From contig NZ_JADMNM010000007.1 in NCBI RefSeq assembly GCF_016461955.1, positions 1 to 64,000 on the forward strand: a stretch of 64,000 nt of DNA, in the 5' to 3' direction. This DNA comes from Qipengyuania sp. YIM B01966 (GTDB lineage: Bacteria > Pseudomonadota > Alphaproteobacteria > Sphingomonadales > Sphingomonadaceae). Positions 18,405 to 27,705 of the stretch are shown piece after piece (positions within the stretch are counted from its first letter, which is position 1; the number at the start of each line of letters is the position of its first letter). Below the pieces are notes generated by a model. It saw only the letters and a list, made by a program, of their open reading frames with translations, made no database searches and was not told where the DNA came from. The translations under genes and the position numbers were made by a program.

Positions 18405-21380
18405 TCACCGCAGGCGGATGCGGAACCCGACGCGGTACGACCGGCCCAACAGGTCCGAGAAGGTCGGGTTCGCGGCCAGCCCCGTCTCCGGCAGGATCAT
18501 CGCCCCTTCGTTGAACAGGTTGGTGATGTTGAGGAACAATTCGCCCTCCCGATCGGCGCCAATATCGACCTTCGCCGTCAAATTGAGGTCGGTGTAGAAC
18601 GTGCCCTTGATATCGAGATCGTCATAAGTCGGCGCCTGGGTGGTCGAAACCGGGCAATTGGCCGTGCATTCGATGGCGGTGGCACTGTAGCGACCGGCGC
18701 TTACCCCGCGGCCCACCACCGTCGCGGCGAAGCTGGGCGTATCGTAAGTCGCGCTGACGCGGTAGAGCCATTTGGGCGTCGAATATTGCCCGCCATTGAC
18801 GCCGACCGTGTTGACCGGAACGACGCCGGTGATGCCCGTATCGGTAAAGTTCTCGATGTAACGGGTGGCCAGCGCGCGCAGCGTCAGGCCCGCATTCTCC
18901 ATATCGAACCAGCGATCCACCGGCAGGCGGTACGACGCATCGAAATCGATCCCCCGCACCAGCCGACGGGCGAAGTTGAACGGCTGGTTGCGGATCAGCA
19001 GGTAAGGCTGCGTCGGGGTCGAGCGGATTGGATCGTTGCTGATTGCGTCGCAATAGAAGGTCAGCCCTTCGTAACAGCGATTGACGATTTCCTGCGCGCT
19101 GATCGTGTCGATCGCATCGTCGAGGTCGATGCGGAAATAGTCGGCTGAAAACGCAAAGCCCGGCAGAAAGCGCGGGGTGAGAACGCCGCCGATATTCCAC
19201 GAATCCGCCTTTTCCGGCAGCAGGTTGGGGTTGCCCGTGACAAAACCCGAATAGCCGAAGCTGGCCGGTGCCGTGCCGCCGGGGGTAAAGGCCGGGTTGC
19301 GGACCGAATCGCTGTTGGCAGACCCCGCCTGGAACAGTTCGTTGAGGTTGGGCGCCCGGATGTCGCGCGAACGCGTCACCCGCAGGCGGATATCCTCGAT
19401 CGGCTGCCAGATGGCCCCTGCCTTCCAGGTGGTCACATAGCCGGCGGTCGAGTAATCGGTGGCCCGCACCGCACCGTTGAATTCAAGACCGAAGCCCAGC
19501 GGGATGGCGGTTTCGAGATAGGCTTCCTTGACGTCGTATTCGCCCTTGGTCGGCAGGTAATTGCCGACCGACCAGCGGTTGCTCGTTGTGACATTGCCGC
19601 TGGCATTGGTGGTGAAGACCGGCTGGAACTCTTCGGGCACGAAGCCGTCGATCTGTTCCTTGCGATATTCCGCCCCCACCGCGATGCTGACGTCACCGGC
19701 CCAGGTGGCGAAGGGGTTGAAGGCAAGGTTCACCCCGGCGACATATTGTTCGATCGTCTGGTCGCGATACGGATCGCCCAGCACGTATCCGATCGCCGCC
19801 GGATCGGCGACGCCGATGCCGAGCCGGTTGAGCGGCACGCAGGCGCGGTCGTCATTCGTGGTCACGGTATCGACATTCACCCGGCACACGATCGTCCCGG
19901 CGGCATAGCCGCCCGGATTGCCGGCGGCGGCAAATACCGCGTCGGTGGCGTTGGCCATCCGCGTCAGGTTCATGATGTTGCGCAGCTGCTCGCGCATTTC
20001 AGCGCGGCCATACTGGCCGTAAATGTCCCAATGCGCGGCCCGCCCGAAGGCGTCGAAATCGCCCTGCGCGCCGACCAGATAACGCTGCACATTGCGTTTG
20101 TTGTTGGCCACGCGGAACGGCAAATCGGCGGCGGTGGTAGCCAGCGTGACGCTGGTGATGCCGGCCAGCCGGGCGGCGCCAAGCGTGTTCAGCAGAAACG
20201 CATTGTCGGGCCTGAGGGTAATCCCGGTGGCAAGGTTCGGCCCGGAGTTGAAATAGACTTCCTGCCAGTTGTACGAACCCTCGGCGAACAGCTCGAACGC
20301 ATCGCTCACCTCGTAGCTGAGGCGGCCGAACACGCCGTGCCGATCATCTTCCGGGGCAAGGCCGATGCGGCGGCCGGAATCGTTGACCTGCCACGAACCG
20401 CCCTGCGTCAGTGTGGGTGCTGCTGCGCCGGTGGGCGAGGGGAAGGTCAGCGCGCCATACTGGAACTGGTTGATCGAGCCGCCCTGGCCGAAATAGATCC
20501 CGCGCAGCCGGTTGGCGACGCCGCCAGCCGAACCGGTAATCAGGCCGCCCGGGGTCGAATTGGCCGCGCCCACTTGCGTCCGGATGAGGAATTGCGGTTC
20601 GGTGCTGGTCGCGGTCCAGTTGGGGTTCTGGATGCGGACATTGCCGGTCTGGTTCCACGGCCGGTCAATCTGGAAGATACCGTCCGTATGGGCGATCTCC
20701 CCCGCCAGCAGCACATGGCCCCGGCCATCGGCAAAGCTCATTCCGCCGGCGATGCCGCCCGAATAGTTGAACCCGTCGCCATAATGGGTGATCCCGGCGT
20801 CGCCTTCCAGCTTCAGCCCTTCAAACCTGGTGTCGAGGATGAAGTTGACGACACCCGCGACCGCGTCCGATCCGTAGGCCGCAGAAGCACCCCCGGTCGC
20901 CACCTCGACCCGCTGGATAAGCGCCTGCGGAATGGTGTTGATATCAACCAGGCCGGTGACGGTCGAGGGCACCGAGCGGCGCCCATTGAGCAGCACGAGC
21001 GTGCGCGTTTCGCCCAGGTTCCGCAGGTTGAGCGCGTTGATACCCGCCTGCCCGCTCGACAGGTTGAGCCGCGAATTGGCCGGCTTGGTCGAACCGGCCA
21101 TCGAGGGGAGCTGGTTGACGAAATCGGCGACATTGTTGGTTGGCGAGGAGTTGGCGATATCTTCGGCCGTCATCACCGTCAGCGGCGTGGGCGCTTCGAA
21201 CCCGCTGCGCATGATGCGCGTGCCGGTGACGACGATTTCGCGCGAACTTTCGGTTGCCGGGTCGGCGGGATCGGTGGCGGCCGCCGGCGCGGTTTGCGCC
21301 GCCGCGTTGCCCGCGACTGTCAGAGCGGCCAGTGCGCAGCTCGAAAAGAAGCCCAATTTCAATGCGTTCGCCGCGCTCAT
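18405..21380 (-). CDS. TonB-dependent outer membrane receptor
   Basis: Outer-membrane TonB receptor, 991 aa. The start at 21380 gives a signal peptide (about 1-27, ending GNAAAQ) and has GAGGGGG just upstream; the longer frame upstream lacks signal character. A TonB box-like EIVVTGTRI leads into a plug with NLRNLGETRTLVLLNGRR, RVEVATGGASAAYGSDAVAGVVNF, then a barrel of the Sphingomonas/Caulobacter type ending FRIRLR. No STN domain. It heads the minus-strand operon of CoA-dependent catabolic genes, so it probably imports their substrate. The divergent promoter region toward the AmpG-like gene contains a long dyad (21415-21450). The substrate is unknown. Confidence 0.93.
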   Translation of the reverse strand: MSAANALKLGFFSSCALAALTVAGNAAAQTAPAAATDPADPATESSREIVVTGTRIMRSGFEAPTPLTVMTAEDIANSSPTNNVADFVNQLPSMAGSTKPANSRLNLSSGQAGINALNLRNLGETRTLVLLNGRRSVPSTVTGLVDINTIPQALIQRVEVATGGASAAYGSDAVAGVVNFILDTRFEGLKLEGDAGITHYGDGFNYSGGIAGGMSFADGRGHVLLAGEIAHTDGIFQIDRPWNQTGNVRIQNPNWTATSTEPQFLIRTQVGAANSTPGGLITGSAGGVANRLRGIYFGQGGSINQFQYGALTFPSPTGAAAPTLTQGGSWQVNDSGRRIGLAPEDDRHGVFGRLSYEVSDAFELFAEGSYNWQEVYFNSGPNLATGITLRPDNAFLLNTLGAARLAGITSVTLATTAADLPFRVANNKRNVQRYLVGAQGDFDAFGRAAHWDIYGQYGRAEMREQLRNIMNLTRMANATDAVFAAAGNPGGYAAGTIVCRVNVDTVTTNDDRACVPLNRLGIGVADPAAIGYVLGDPYRDQTIEQYVAGVNLAFNPFATWAGDVSIAVGAEYRKEQIDGFVPEEFQPVFTTNASGNVTTSNRWSVGNYLPTKGEYDVKEAYLETAIPLGFGLEFNGAVRATDYSTAGYVTTWKAGAIWQPIEDIRLRVTRSRDIRAPNLNELFQAGSANSDSVRNPAFTPGGTAPASFGYSGFVTGNPNLLPEKADSWNIGGVLTPRFLPGFAFSADYFRIDLDDAIDTISAQEIVNRCYEGLTFYCDAISNDPIRSTPTQPYLLIRNQPFNFARRLVRGIDFDASYRLPVDRWFDMENAGLTLRALATRYIENFTDTGITGVVPVNTVGVNGGQYSTPKWLYRVSATYDTPSFAATVVGRGVSAGRYSATAIECTANCPVSTTQAPTYDDLDIKGTFYTDLNLTAKVDIGADREGELFLNITNLFNEGAMILPETGLAANPTFSDLLGRSYRVGFRIRLR

Positions 21381-21414
21381 GATTATCCCCCTCGTGTGAC
21401 GGTCCGACGACATT

Positions 21415-21450
21415 AAGAAACACAAATGGTGCCGGGCACCATAGTTTCTT
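21415..21450. promoter_or_regulatory. Nested dyad in a divergent promoter region
   Basis: Between the divergent receptor and permease genes there is a perfect 8+1+8 palindrome (ATGGTGCCGGGCACCAT, 21426-21442) flanked by a second matching pair, AAGAAAC at 21415-21421 and GTTTCTT at 21444-21450. The position, 35-70 bp upstream of the receptor start, suits a repressor or activator operator. The factor is unknown, and no regulator gene is adjacent. Confidence 0.45.
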
Positions 21451-21533
21451 TTGCCGGTGGCATAACCTGGCGTCATTGGGCCTGTCAGCAGCCTTAGGGC
21501 GTGTTACCCACCGCAAAACGAGGGGAAGGGGGA

Positions 21534-23060
21534 ATGATGGCGAGCACGGTTGTGCAGCAGGGGCTGCCTTCATCGGCTGCTGCGGCGGAGCACCATGGGC
21601 TGCGCTGGCGGCTGCTCTACATCATGCTCGGCTTTTCGGCCGGTCTGCCTTTTTACATGTTCTCGACCGTGCTGGCGCTGCGCCTGCAGGCGCACGAGGT
21701 CGGGCTGGTGGTGATCGGCTTCTTTGCCTGGGTGCAATTGCTGCCGACCTTCAAATTCGTCTGGGCGCCGCTGCTCGACCGCTACAGCGTGCCGGGGTTC
21801 GGGCGGTTCTGGGGCAAACGGCGCGGCTGGATCATGCTGGCGCAACTGGGCATCTTCACCGCGCTGGTGGCGATGGCGCTGACCGCGGGCGACCGGAACC
21901 TGCCGCTGACCGCGCTGTTCGCCGTCCTGCTCGCCTTCTGGACCACCACGCTGGAGGTGGCGGCCGATGCCTGGCGGATCGAATTGGCTCCGACGCAGGA
22001 GGCGCAGGCCCCGCTCGCGGCGGCCAATCTGTGGGGCTATCGCACGGCGATGGTCGCAGCGGGCAGCGGCGCGCTGCTGATCGCCGATCTGCCCGGCTGG
22101 GGCTGGCGCGGCGCCTATCTCGCGGTTGCGGCCGCCGCGCTGGTGCCGTTTCCCATCCTCGCCGCGATGGAGCGCGAGGGCGGGCAGACGGGCCAGCGCG
22201 TCCCGGCCCTTGCCAGCGGGCTGGTCGCCAGCGGCGCGATCCTCGGCGCGGCGGCACTGGCGGCAGCGGCGGTGGGCTGGCTGCTGCTGGGGGTGGCCGC
22301 TGGGGCGGGGATCGACAGCCAGACCAATGTCACCCCTTATGTCCTTGTCATCTGCATGGTGCCGTTCCTGTTGCTCGCCGCCGCCTTGCCGCGTATCCGC
22401 CGGATGCCCGCCCACGCACCGATGCGCCGCTCGCTCGTGCTTGGCCCTTATGTCGAGTTCTTCTGGCGCTATGGCACCCTCGCGCTGGCGCTGATGGCGT
22501 TCGTGTCGATCTACCGGATGGGCGATGTGCTGGCGCTCAACCTGTCGAAGCCGATGATCAAGGACCTTGGCTATTCGCTGACCGCGATCGGGCTGGCTGA
22601 TTCCTATGTCGCGCTGGTGGCGAGCATTGTCGGGGTCGGCCTCGGCGGATGGATGGCGGCGCGCTGGCGCTTGGGATGGGCACTGGCGGTCGCGGCCTGC
22701 TTCGCCGCACTCGGCAATTTTGCCTTTGTCTGGCTGGCACGCCAGCCGGTTGACTCAACGGCGCTTTACATCGCCACCGCCGCCGACCAGTTCGGCAATG
22801 GCATGGCCGGCGCGGTATTCGTGGTCTATCTCTCGATGCTGGTGACGCCGGCCTTTGCCGGGGCGCAATATGCCTTTCTGACGGGCTTTGCCTTCCTCCT
22901 GCCGCGCCTGCTGTCGGGTGCGGGCGGCGGAATGGTCGAGGCGTTCGACCGCTTGGGCTATGACGGGTTTGACCTGTTCTTCCTCCTTTCCGGCGTGCTG
23001 AGCCTCGCTGCGCTCATTTTCCTACCTTGGGTCGCCCGCGCGGCGGAGCACGGGCGATGA
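21534..23060 (+). CDS. AmpG-like MFS permease
   Basis: Major facilitator transporter, about 508 aa, with around twelve to fourteen hydrophobic segments. The early loop FKFVWAPLLDRYSVP matches the characteristic AmpG block, and the GLPFYMF segment before it is also AmpG-like; AmpG brings anhydro-muropeptides back into the cytoplasm during cell-wall recycling. The start at 21534 follows a GGGGAAGGGGG site; an ATG follows immediately as the second codon. The stop overlaps the next gene, a serine hydrolase, as ATGA. The presence of a PBP4-type enzyme and D-glutamate genes nearby supports a role in cell-wall peptide uptake, but sphingomonads carry several AmpG-like carriers of unknown cargo, so the substrate is not certain. 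Confidence 0.8.
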   Translation: MMASTVVQQGLPSSAAAAEHHGLRWRLLYIMLGFSAGLPFYMFSTVLALRLQAHEVGLVVIGFFAWVQLLPTFKFVWAPLLDRYSVPGFGRFWGKRRGWIMLAQLGIFTALVAMALTAGDRNLPLTALFAVLLAFWTTTLEVAADAWRIELAPTQEAQAPLAAANLWGYRTAMVAAGSGALLIADLPGWGWRGAYLAVAAAALVPFPILAAMEREGGQTGQRVPALASGLVASGAILGAAALAAAAVGWLLLGVAAGAGIDSQTNVTPYVLVICMVPFLLLAAALPRIRRMPAHAPMRRSLVLGPYVEFFWRYGTLALALMAFVSIYRMGDVLALNLSKPMIKDLGYSLTAIGLADSYVALVASIVGVGLGGWMAARWRLGWALAVAACFAALGNFAFVWLARQPVDSTALYIATAADQFGNGMAGAVFVVYLSMLVTPAFAGAQYAFLTGFAFLLPRLLSGAGGGMVEAFDRLGYDGFDLFFLLSGVLSLAALIFLPWVARAAEHGR

Positions 23061-24067
23061 TCAGTGCCGAAAGCGCCTTTGCGCCCGCAGCGGCAGCCGT
23101 CGCGCGGGGCGACGTGCCGGGGGCAACTTTGGGGATCGTGACCGCCGAGGGCGAACGCGCGGTGTTCGTCGCCGGCCATGCCGCGCTGGAGCCCGCGCCC
23201 GAACCGCTAACCCGCGCGCACTGGTTCGATCTCGCATCGGTGTCCAAGCTGATCGCGACTACGCGCATGGTGCTGACGCTGGCAGAGCGGGGGCTGCTCG
23301 ATCTCGACCGACCGCTGACCGATGCAATCCCCGATCTGCGGCAATACGATGTCGCCGGCGCACCAGAGCGGCAGCTGACCTTCCGCGATTGCCTCGCCCA
23401 TCGGACCTTCCTGCCGGCAGTGGAGCCGATCTACACCTATGGCGACGATCCGGCCCGCCTGCGCGCTTTTGTCCTGCAACGCGCATGGCATCACGGCCCG
23501 CCAGTCTATTCGGACATCAATTTCATCCTGCTCGGCATTGCCGTCGAGCGGTTGACCCGCGCGCCGCTCAGCGATTGGCCGCTGGAGGAGGGGCTCGGCT
23601 ACGGCCCGCCTCCCGGCCCGGCGGTGGCGACCGAGTTCTGTCACTGGCGGGGGCGGATGCTGCGGGGCGAGGTGCATGACGAGAACGCCTTTGCGCTGGG
23701 CGGGGCGCCGGGCCATGCCGGGCTGTTCGGCACGGCCGATGGCGTGCTCGGTTTTGCGCACGGCCTGCTCACCGGCGAGGGCGCGTCGCCCGCCATGCTG
23801 GCGGCGATCCGCACGCCCGTTCACGCCCATCGCACCTGCGGATGGGAAATCGCCCATCCCGGCTGGCATGGCGGCGAAGCGTGCTCGCCCGGAACGATCG
23901 GCCATACCGGCTTTACCGGCACCGGTCTGTGGGTCGATTTCGAGCGCGGGCTGGCGTGGACGCTGCTGACCAACCGCGTCCATCCCACGCGCCACCGCGA
24001 GAGCCACATCATGGCCCTGCGCGCGGCCACCAGCGAGGCGGTGATTGCCGCCGCCGATGCGCGCTAA
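23057..24067 (+). CDS. Serine hydrolase, beta-lactamase family (class C-like fold)
   Basis: Beta-lactamase/transpeptidase-fold hydrolase of 336 aa. The SxxK motif is SVSK (S61, K64), the Tyr motif is YSDINF, and HTGFTGTG takes the place of the KTG box. This pattern is typical of non-lactamase members such as esterases, DD-peptidases and D-aminopeptidases. No clear signal peptide is seen, so it is likely cytoplasmic, which suits action on the cargo of the coupled AmpG-like permease (ATGA overlap at 23057-23060). It converges with the DacB gene with a 4-bp stop overlap. The exact substrate, a muropeptide or another ester or amide, cannot be read from the sequence. Confidence 0.83.
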   Translation: MISAESAFAPAAAAVARGDVPGATLGIVTAEGERAVFVAGHAALEPAPEPLTRAHWFDLASVSKLIATTRMVLTLAERGLLDLDRPLTDAIPDLRQYDVAGAPERQLTFRDCLAHRTFLPAVEPIYTYGDDPARLRAFVLQRAWHHGPPVYSDINFILLGIAVERLTRAPLSDWPLEEGLGYGPPPGPAVATEFCHWRGRMLRGEVHDENAFALGGAPGHAGLFGTADGVLGFAHGLLTGEGASPAMLAAIRTPVHAHRTCGWEIAHPGWHGGEACSPGTIGHTGFTGTGLWVDFERGLAWTLLTNRVHPTRHRESHIMALRAATSEAVIAAADAR

Positions 24068-25524
24068 TTGGCGGCGGCGATCGCCACCAGCGCTGCATCC
24101 ATCGCCCCGGTCGCGCCGACATCGCCCGGCACATCATTGGCGATCAGCGAGAAGGTCAGCGTCCGCCCGCTGGCTGCGATGAGGTAACCCGACAGCGCAT
24201 TGGTCTGGTTGAGCGTGCCGGTCTTGGCGAAGATCTTGCCCTCCAGCGCGGTGCCGCGAAAGCGCCGGGCAATCGTGCCATCGACGCCGCCGATGGGGAA
24301 CGTCTCGCGCCAGGCCGCGCCCCAGCGTTGGCTCGCCCCATAACGCAGCAGGCCGACCAGCGCGCGCGGCGCGATGCGGTTGTAGCTCGACATGCCCGAC
24401 CCGTCGGCCAGATCCCACGCGGTGCGCGGCACGCCGGCGGCCGCCATCAGCCGTGCGACCATCGCGATCCCGTCGGCCAGCGAGCCCGCCCCCTCGATCA
24501 GGCCCAGCCGCCGCATCAGCAATTCGGCATGGAGGTTCTGGCTGACCTTGTTGACGATGCGGATATCCTCGGCCAGCGGGGCGGCCGTCAGGGTCGCCAG
24601 AACGGGCGCAGGGACGAGGGGCTGGACCGTGCCGGCCCCACGGTGCGCCGGATCGTCCGACGCGCTCAGCGGGCGATGGCGGGCCTCTGGCGGGGCGCTG
24701 ATCCGCACGCCGCGCGCGGCCAGCAACTGGCCCATCCGCCACGCGGCATAATGCGCCGGATCGTCGATCCCGATCCGCAGGGTTGCCGGCGCGGCGTCCG
24801 GTGCGATGGTGCCAGTGAGGCGCAGGGTGCGCTCGCCCGGCATCCGCATGATATCCAGCGCGGTCGGGGCGCCCGCGCGGGTTACGGCAAGGTTGGTCAC
24901 CGTGTAATAGCCGAGGCTGCTGACGGTCGGCGCGGCGGCCGGAGCGCCCGGGGTGATGGTCAGCACCGCCTCATTATCGTCGAGCGTCAGCGCGGAAATG
25001 CCCGTGCCATAGCGGGTGGAGATATTGTTCCAGCTCATCCCCGGGCTCCATCGTTCATCGGGAAAGCGCGTATCGTCGCCCACCACCGCACGCAGATGCC
25101 GGCTCCGCGCAGCGACGGCATCGGCGAGCGCGGCGAGGCAGTTGGTGACGCAATCGGGCGCGCTCGACAGGCGGGCATCGCCATGGCCGCGCAGGACCGC
25201 GTCTTGCCCCTCGAGCGCCACAGTCGCCCCGCCGGCGCGGTCGGGCGCGCCAACATCTGGCAGCATCGCCAGCGCCGCCGCAGTGGTCAGCAGCTTGGTG
25301 TTCGAAGCGGGGATGAAGCGCTGGTCGGGGTTCACCGCGATCACCTCCTGCCCATCCTCGTCAACCACCAGCAGCCCGAAGCGCGTGCCGTGCGGCGCCT
25401 GCGCAAAGGCTTGCGCCACCGCCTGTTCGAGCGCTGGCGGTGCGCCCGCCGCGGGCAGCGGCGCGAGCGTCAGCAGCACGGCGAGGAGAGGGGCGAAGGT
25501 GCGGTGGAGTGGTGACAGGGCCAT
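24064..25524 (-). CDS. dacB: D-Ala-D-Ala carboxypeptidase/endopeptidase (PBP4, DacB-type)
   Basis: Periplasmic low-molecular-mass penicillin-binding protein, 486 aa, that trims pentapeptides and cuts peptide cross-links. A signal peptide (about 1-28) precedes the motifs: SxxK as PASNTK (S74, K77), SxN as SYN in GSGMSSYNRI, and KTG in FAKTGTLNQTN. The large insertion between the first two motifs is typical of the S13 family. The start at 25524 is chosen from the signal peptide; the same frame extends far upstream but lies antisense to the S9 peptidase. It converges with the serine hydrolase gene, so both flank the same neighbourhood of cell-wall peptide metabolism. Confidence 0.92.
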   Translation of the reverse strand: MALSPLHRTFAPLLAVLLTLAPLPAAGAPPALEQAVAQAFAQAPHGTRFGLLVVDEDGQEVIAVNPDQRFIPASNTKLLTTAAALAMLPDVGAPDRAGGATVALEGQDAVLRGHGDARLSSAPDCVTNCLAALADAVAARSRHLRAVVGDDTRFPDERWSPGMSWNNISTRYGTGISALTLDDNEAVLTITPGAPAAAPTVSSLGYYTVTNLAVTRAGAPTALDIMRMPGERTLRLTGTIAPDAAPATLRIGIDDPAHYAAWRMGQLLAARGVRISAPPEARHRPLSASDDPAHRGAGTVQPLVPAPVLATLTAAPLAEDIRIVNKVSQNLHAELLMRRLGLIEGAGSLADGIAMVARLMAAAGVPRTAWDLADGSGMSSYNRIAPRALVGLLRYGASQRWGAAWRETFPIGGVDGTIARRFRGTALEGKIFAKTGTLNQTNALSGYLIAASGRTLTFSLIANDVPGDVGATGAMDAALVAIAAAN

Positions 25525-25659
25525 GCCGCACAGCCTACCCGCCCGTGACGGCGCTGCAAGCCGGGGCGTATGTTTCAGAGCCTTTGCCGCGCTATAACGG
25601 CCGGGCAATCCGGTCCCTTCGGGGTTGCGCGGGGGCAAGCGGCAGGCTTTCATGGGCCC

Positions 25660-27705
25660 ATGAGCTTGCGCCGCCTGTTCGCCCTCTTCAGCTGCCTGCT
25701 GGCGCTGTTTTTTACTCCGCCTGCCGCCGCGCAGCCGCATCCGCGGCTCGCAGAGATGTTGGCCGCGCCCGCCGCCGCCGGCCTCGTTGGCGCACGCGAT
25801 ACCGAACTGTTCGCCTGGGTCGAAACCGCCTCCGGAGTACGCAATGTCTGGGTCGGCGGGCCGGGCAAGCCGGCGCGGCGGGTGACCCGCTATCAGGCGG
25901 ATGACGGCATCCAGATATACGGCCTCGCCCTGTCGCCGGACGGGAGAAAGCTCGCTTTCGTGCGCGGCGGGGACGAGGAATGGGCGGATGAGGAAGGCCA
26001 GCCCAACACCGGCAGCGCCCCGCTGATCCCGCCGCAAGAGGTGGTGCTCGTCGATCTCGGCGCAGGCACGATCAACGTGGTCGGCGAAGGGCACTCGCCC
26101 GTTTTCTCGCCCGACGGCCGCGCGCTTGCCTTTACCCGGCGGGGGCAGCTGTGGCTGGCGTCTGCTGGCGAACCCGCCCGCCGCATTGCCCATCTGCGCG
26201 GGTCGGTGCGGCGGCTCAGCTGGTCACCCGATGGCACCGCCTTGCTGCTGAGCGAAGTGCGCGAGGACAATTCCTATATCGCGCTGGTGGACGCTGACGG
26301 CACGCGCCTGCGCTATCTCGATGCGGGTCTCGGCCAGTCGGTCGAGCCGGTGTTCTCGCCCGATGGCAAGGCGGTCGCGTTCATCCGTTATCTCGATCCG
26401 CCCACCGGGGCAGGAGATCGTGGCGGACCATACTGGTCGCTGCGCCATGTTGATATCGTCACCGGGGAAGCGCGCGAACTTTGGCGCCCGACAGCCGGGC
26501 AGGGCGGGCGTTATGCCGGCACGCGCAGCCGCAATCTGTTCTGGAGCCGCAGCGGCGTGCTGCTGTTCCCGTGGGAGGAAAGCGGCTGGCTCCACGTCTA
26601 TGCCCTCGACCCTGCACGACCTGCCGCGCCGCGTGCGCTGACGCGCGGCGCGTTCGAGGTGGAGAGCTTCGCTCTCGACGAGCGGGCCAACGTGCTGATC
26701 CACGCTGACAATTCCGCCGATATTGACGGGCGCACCATTCGCCGCACGCCGCTGGCCGGCGGACGCACGCAGCCGGTCGCCCGCGCTGGCGGGATGCAAT
26801 TTGCCCCGGTGGTCGCGGGGACGGCCCTGGCTGCCATCGCCACCAACACTGCGCAGCCCGCGCACCCCGTGATGCTGGCCGAAGGGCGCTGGCAGCCTTT
26901 GCGGCAGCCAGCGTCACTGGGTTCCTTTGACGCGCCGCAATCGGTCCGCTTCCCCAGCACCGACGGGCAGACGGTCTATGGCCAGCTCTTCCGCGCCCGC
27001 GGCCCCGGCCCGCATCCGGCGGTGATCTTCATCCATGGCGGGCCGCGCCGGCAGATGCTCGCGGGGATGCATCCGTCGAGCTATTATGCGCGCACCTATC
27101 TGCTCAACCAGTATCTCGCCGCGCGCGGCTTTACCGTGCTGGCGGTCAATTATCGTGGCGGGACCGGCTACGGCCAGGCGTTCCGCGATGCGGCGGAGAC
27201 CGGGCGCGAGGGGGCGAGCGAATATCGCGATATTCTCGCCGCCGGGCGCTGGCTCGCCGCGCGCCCCGAGGTGGACGGTGCGCGCATCGGGCTGTGGGGC
27301 GGCAGCTGGGGCGGCTATCTGACCGCGCTCGGCCTCGCGCGGGATAGCGATCTGTTCGCCGCCGGGGTCGATCTCCACGGCGTGCATACGCTGCTGCGCG
27401 CGCCCTCGACCATGCGCTCGCCCGCGCAGCAGCAGGACGACCGGCAGCTGCAATGGGACAGTTCGCCCGTCGCGGCGATCGACGGGTGGCGTTCGCCCGT
27501 GCTGCTGATCCACGGCGATGACGATTTCAACGTCGACTTCGCGCAATCGGTGCTGCTCGCCCGCGAACTGGCGGCGCGCGGCATTCCGTATGAGGAGCTG
27601 GTGTTTCCCAATGAACGCCATTCCTTTTTCCGGCATGACAGCTGGGTTCGCGCGCTGACGGCGACCGCCGGTTTCCTCGAGCGCAAGCTGGGGGCGCCGC
27701 GATGA
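25660..27705 (+). CDS. S9 family prolyl oligopeptidase-like peptidase, secreted
   Basis: Secreted serine peptidase, 681 aa. A signal peptide (about 1-25, ending PAAAQ) is followed by a beta-propeller with PD40-like repeats (LALSPDGRKLAF, SPVFSPDGRALAF, LSWSPDGTALL, PVFSPDGKAVAF). The C-terminal alpha/beta hydrolase domain has GGSWGGYLT (nucleophile), HGDDDFNVDF (Asp) and NERHSF (His). S9 enzymes of this type cleave oligopeptides, often dipeptides or acylated amino acids. The start lies within a 12-bp palindrome CATGGGCCCATG at 25651-25662, probably by chance. The stop overlaps the following amidohydrolase as ATGA. It is divergent from dacB across 135 bp. Confidence 0.9.
   Translation: MSLRRLFALFSCLLALFFTPPAAAQPHPRLAEMLAAPAAAGLVGARDTELFAWVETASGVRNVWVGGPGKPARRVTRYQADDGIQIYGLALSPDGRKLAFVRGGDEEWADEEGQPNTGSAPLIPPQEVVLVDLGAGTINVVGEGHSPVFSPDGRALAFTRRGQLWLASAGEPARRIAHLRGSVRRLSWSPDGTALLLSEVREDNSYIALVDADGTRLRYLDAGLGQSVEPVFSPDGKAVAFIRYLDPPTGAGDRGGPYWSLRHVDIVTGEARELWRPTAGQGGRYAGTRSRNLFWSRSGVLLFPWEESGWLHVYALDPARPAAPRALTRGAFEVESFALDERANVLIHADNSADIDGRTIRRTPLAGGRTQPVARAGGMQFAPVVAGTALAAIATNTAQPAHPVMLAEGRWQPLRQPASLGSFDAPQSVRFPSTDGQTVYGQLFRARGPGPHPAVIFIHGGPRRQMLAGMHPSSYYARTYLLNQYLAARGFTVLAVNYRGGTGYGQAFRDAAETGREGASEYRDILAAGRWLAARPEVDGARIGLWGGSWGGYLTALGLARDSDLFAAGVDLHGVHTLLRAPSTMRSPAQQQDDRQLQWDSSPVAAIDGWRSPVLLIHGDDDFNVDFAQSVLLARELAARGIPYEELVFPNERHSFFRHDSWVRALTATAGFLERKLGAPR

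Noticed and set aside
25651-25662. 12-bp palindrome CATGGGCCCATG at the S9 peptidase start
   Set aside because: Short GC-rich palindrome that overlaps the start codon; no second site or extended symmetry, so chance is the simplest reading.
25525-26193. N-terminal extension of the DacB frame
   Set aside because: It lies antisense to the S9 peptidase and would hide the clear signal peptide that begins at 25524.
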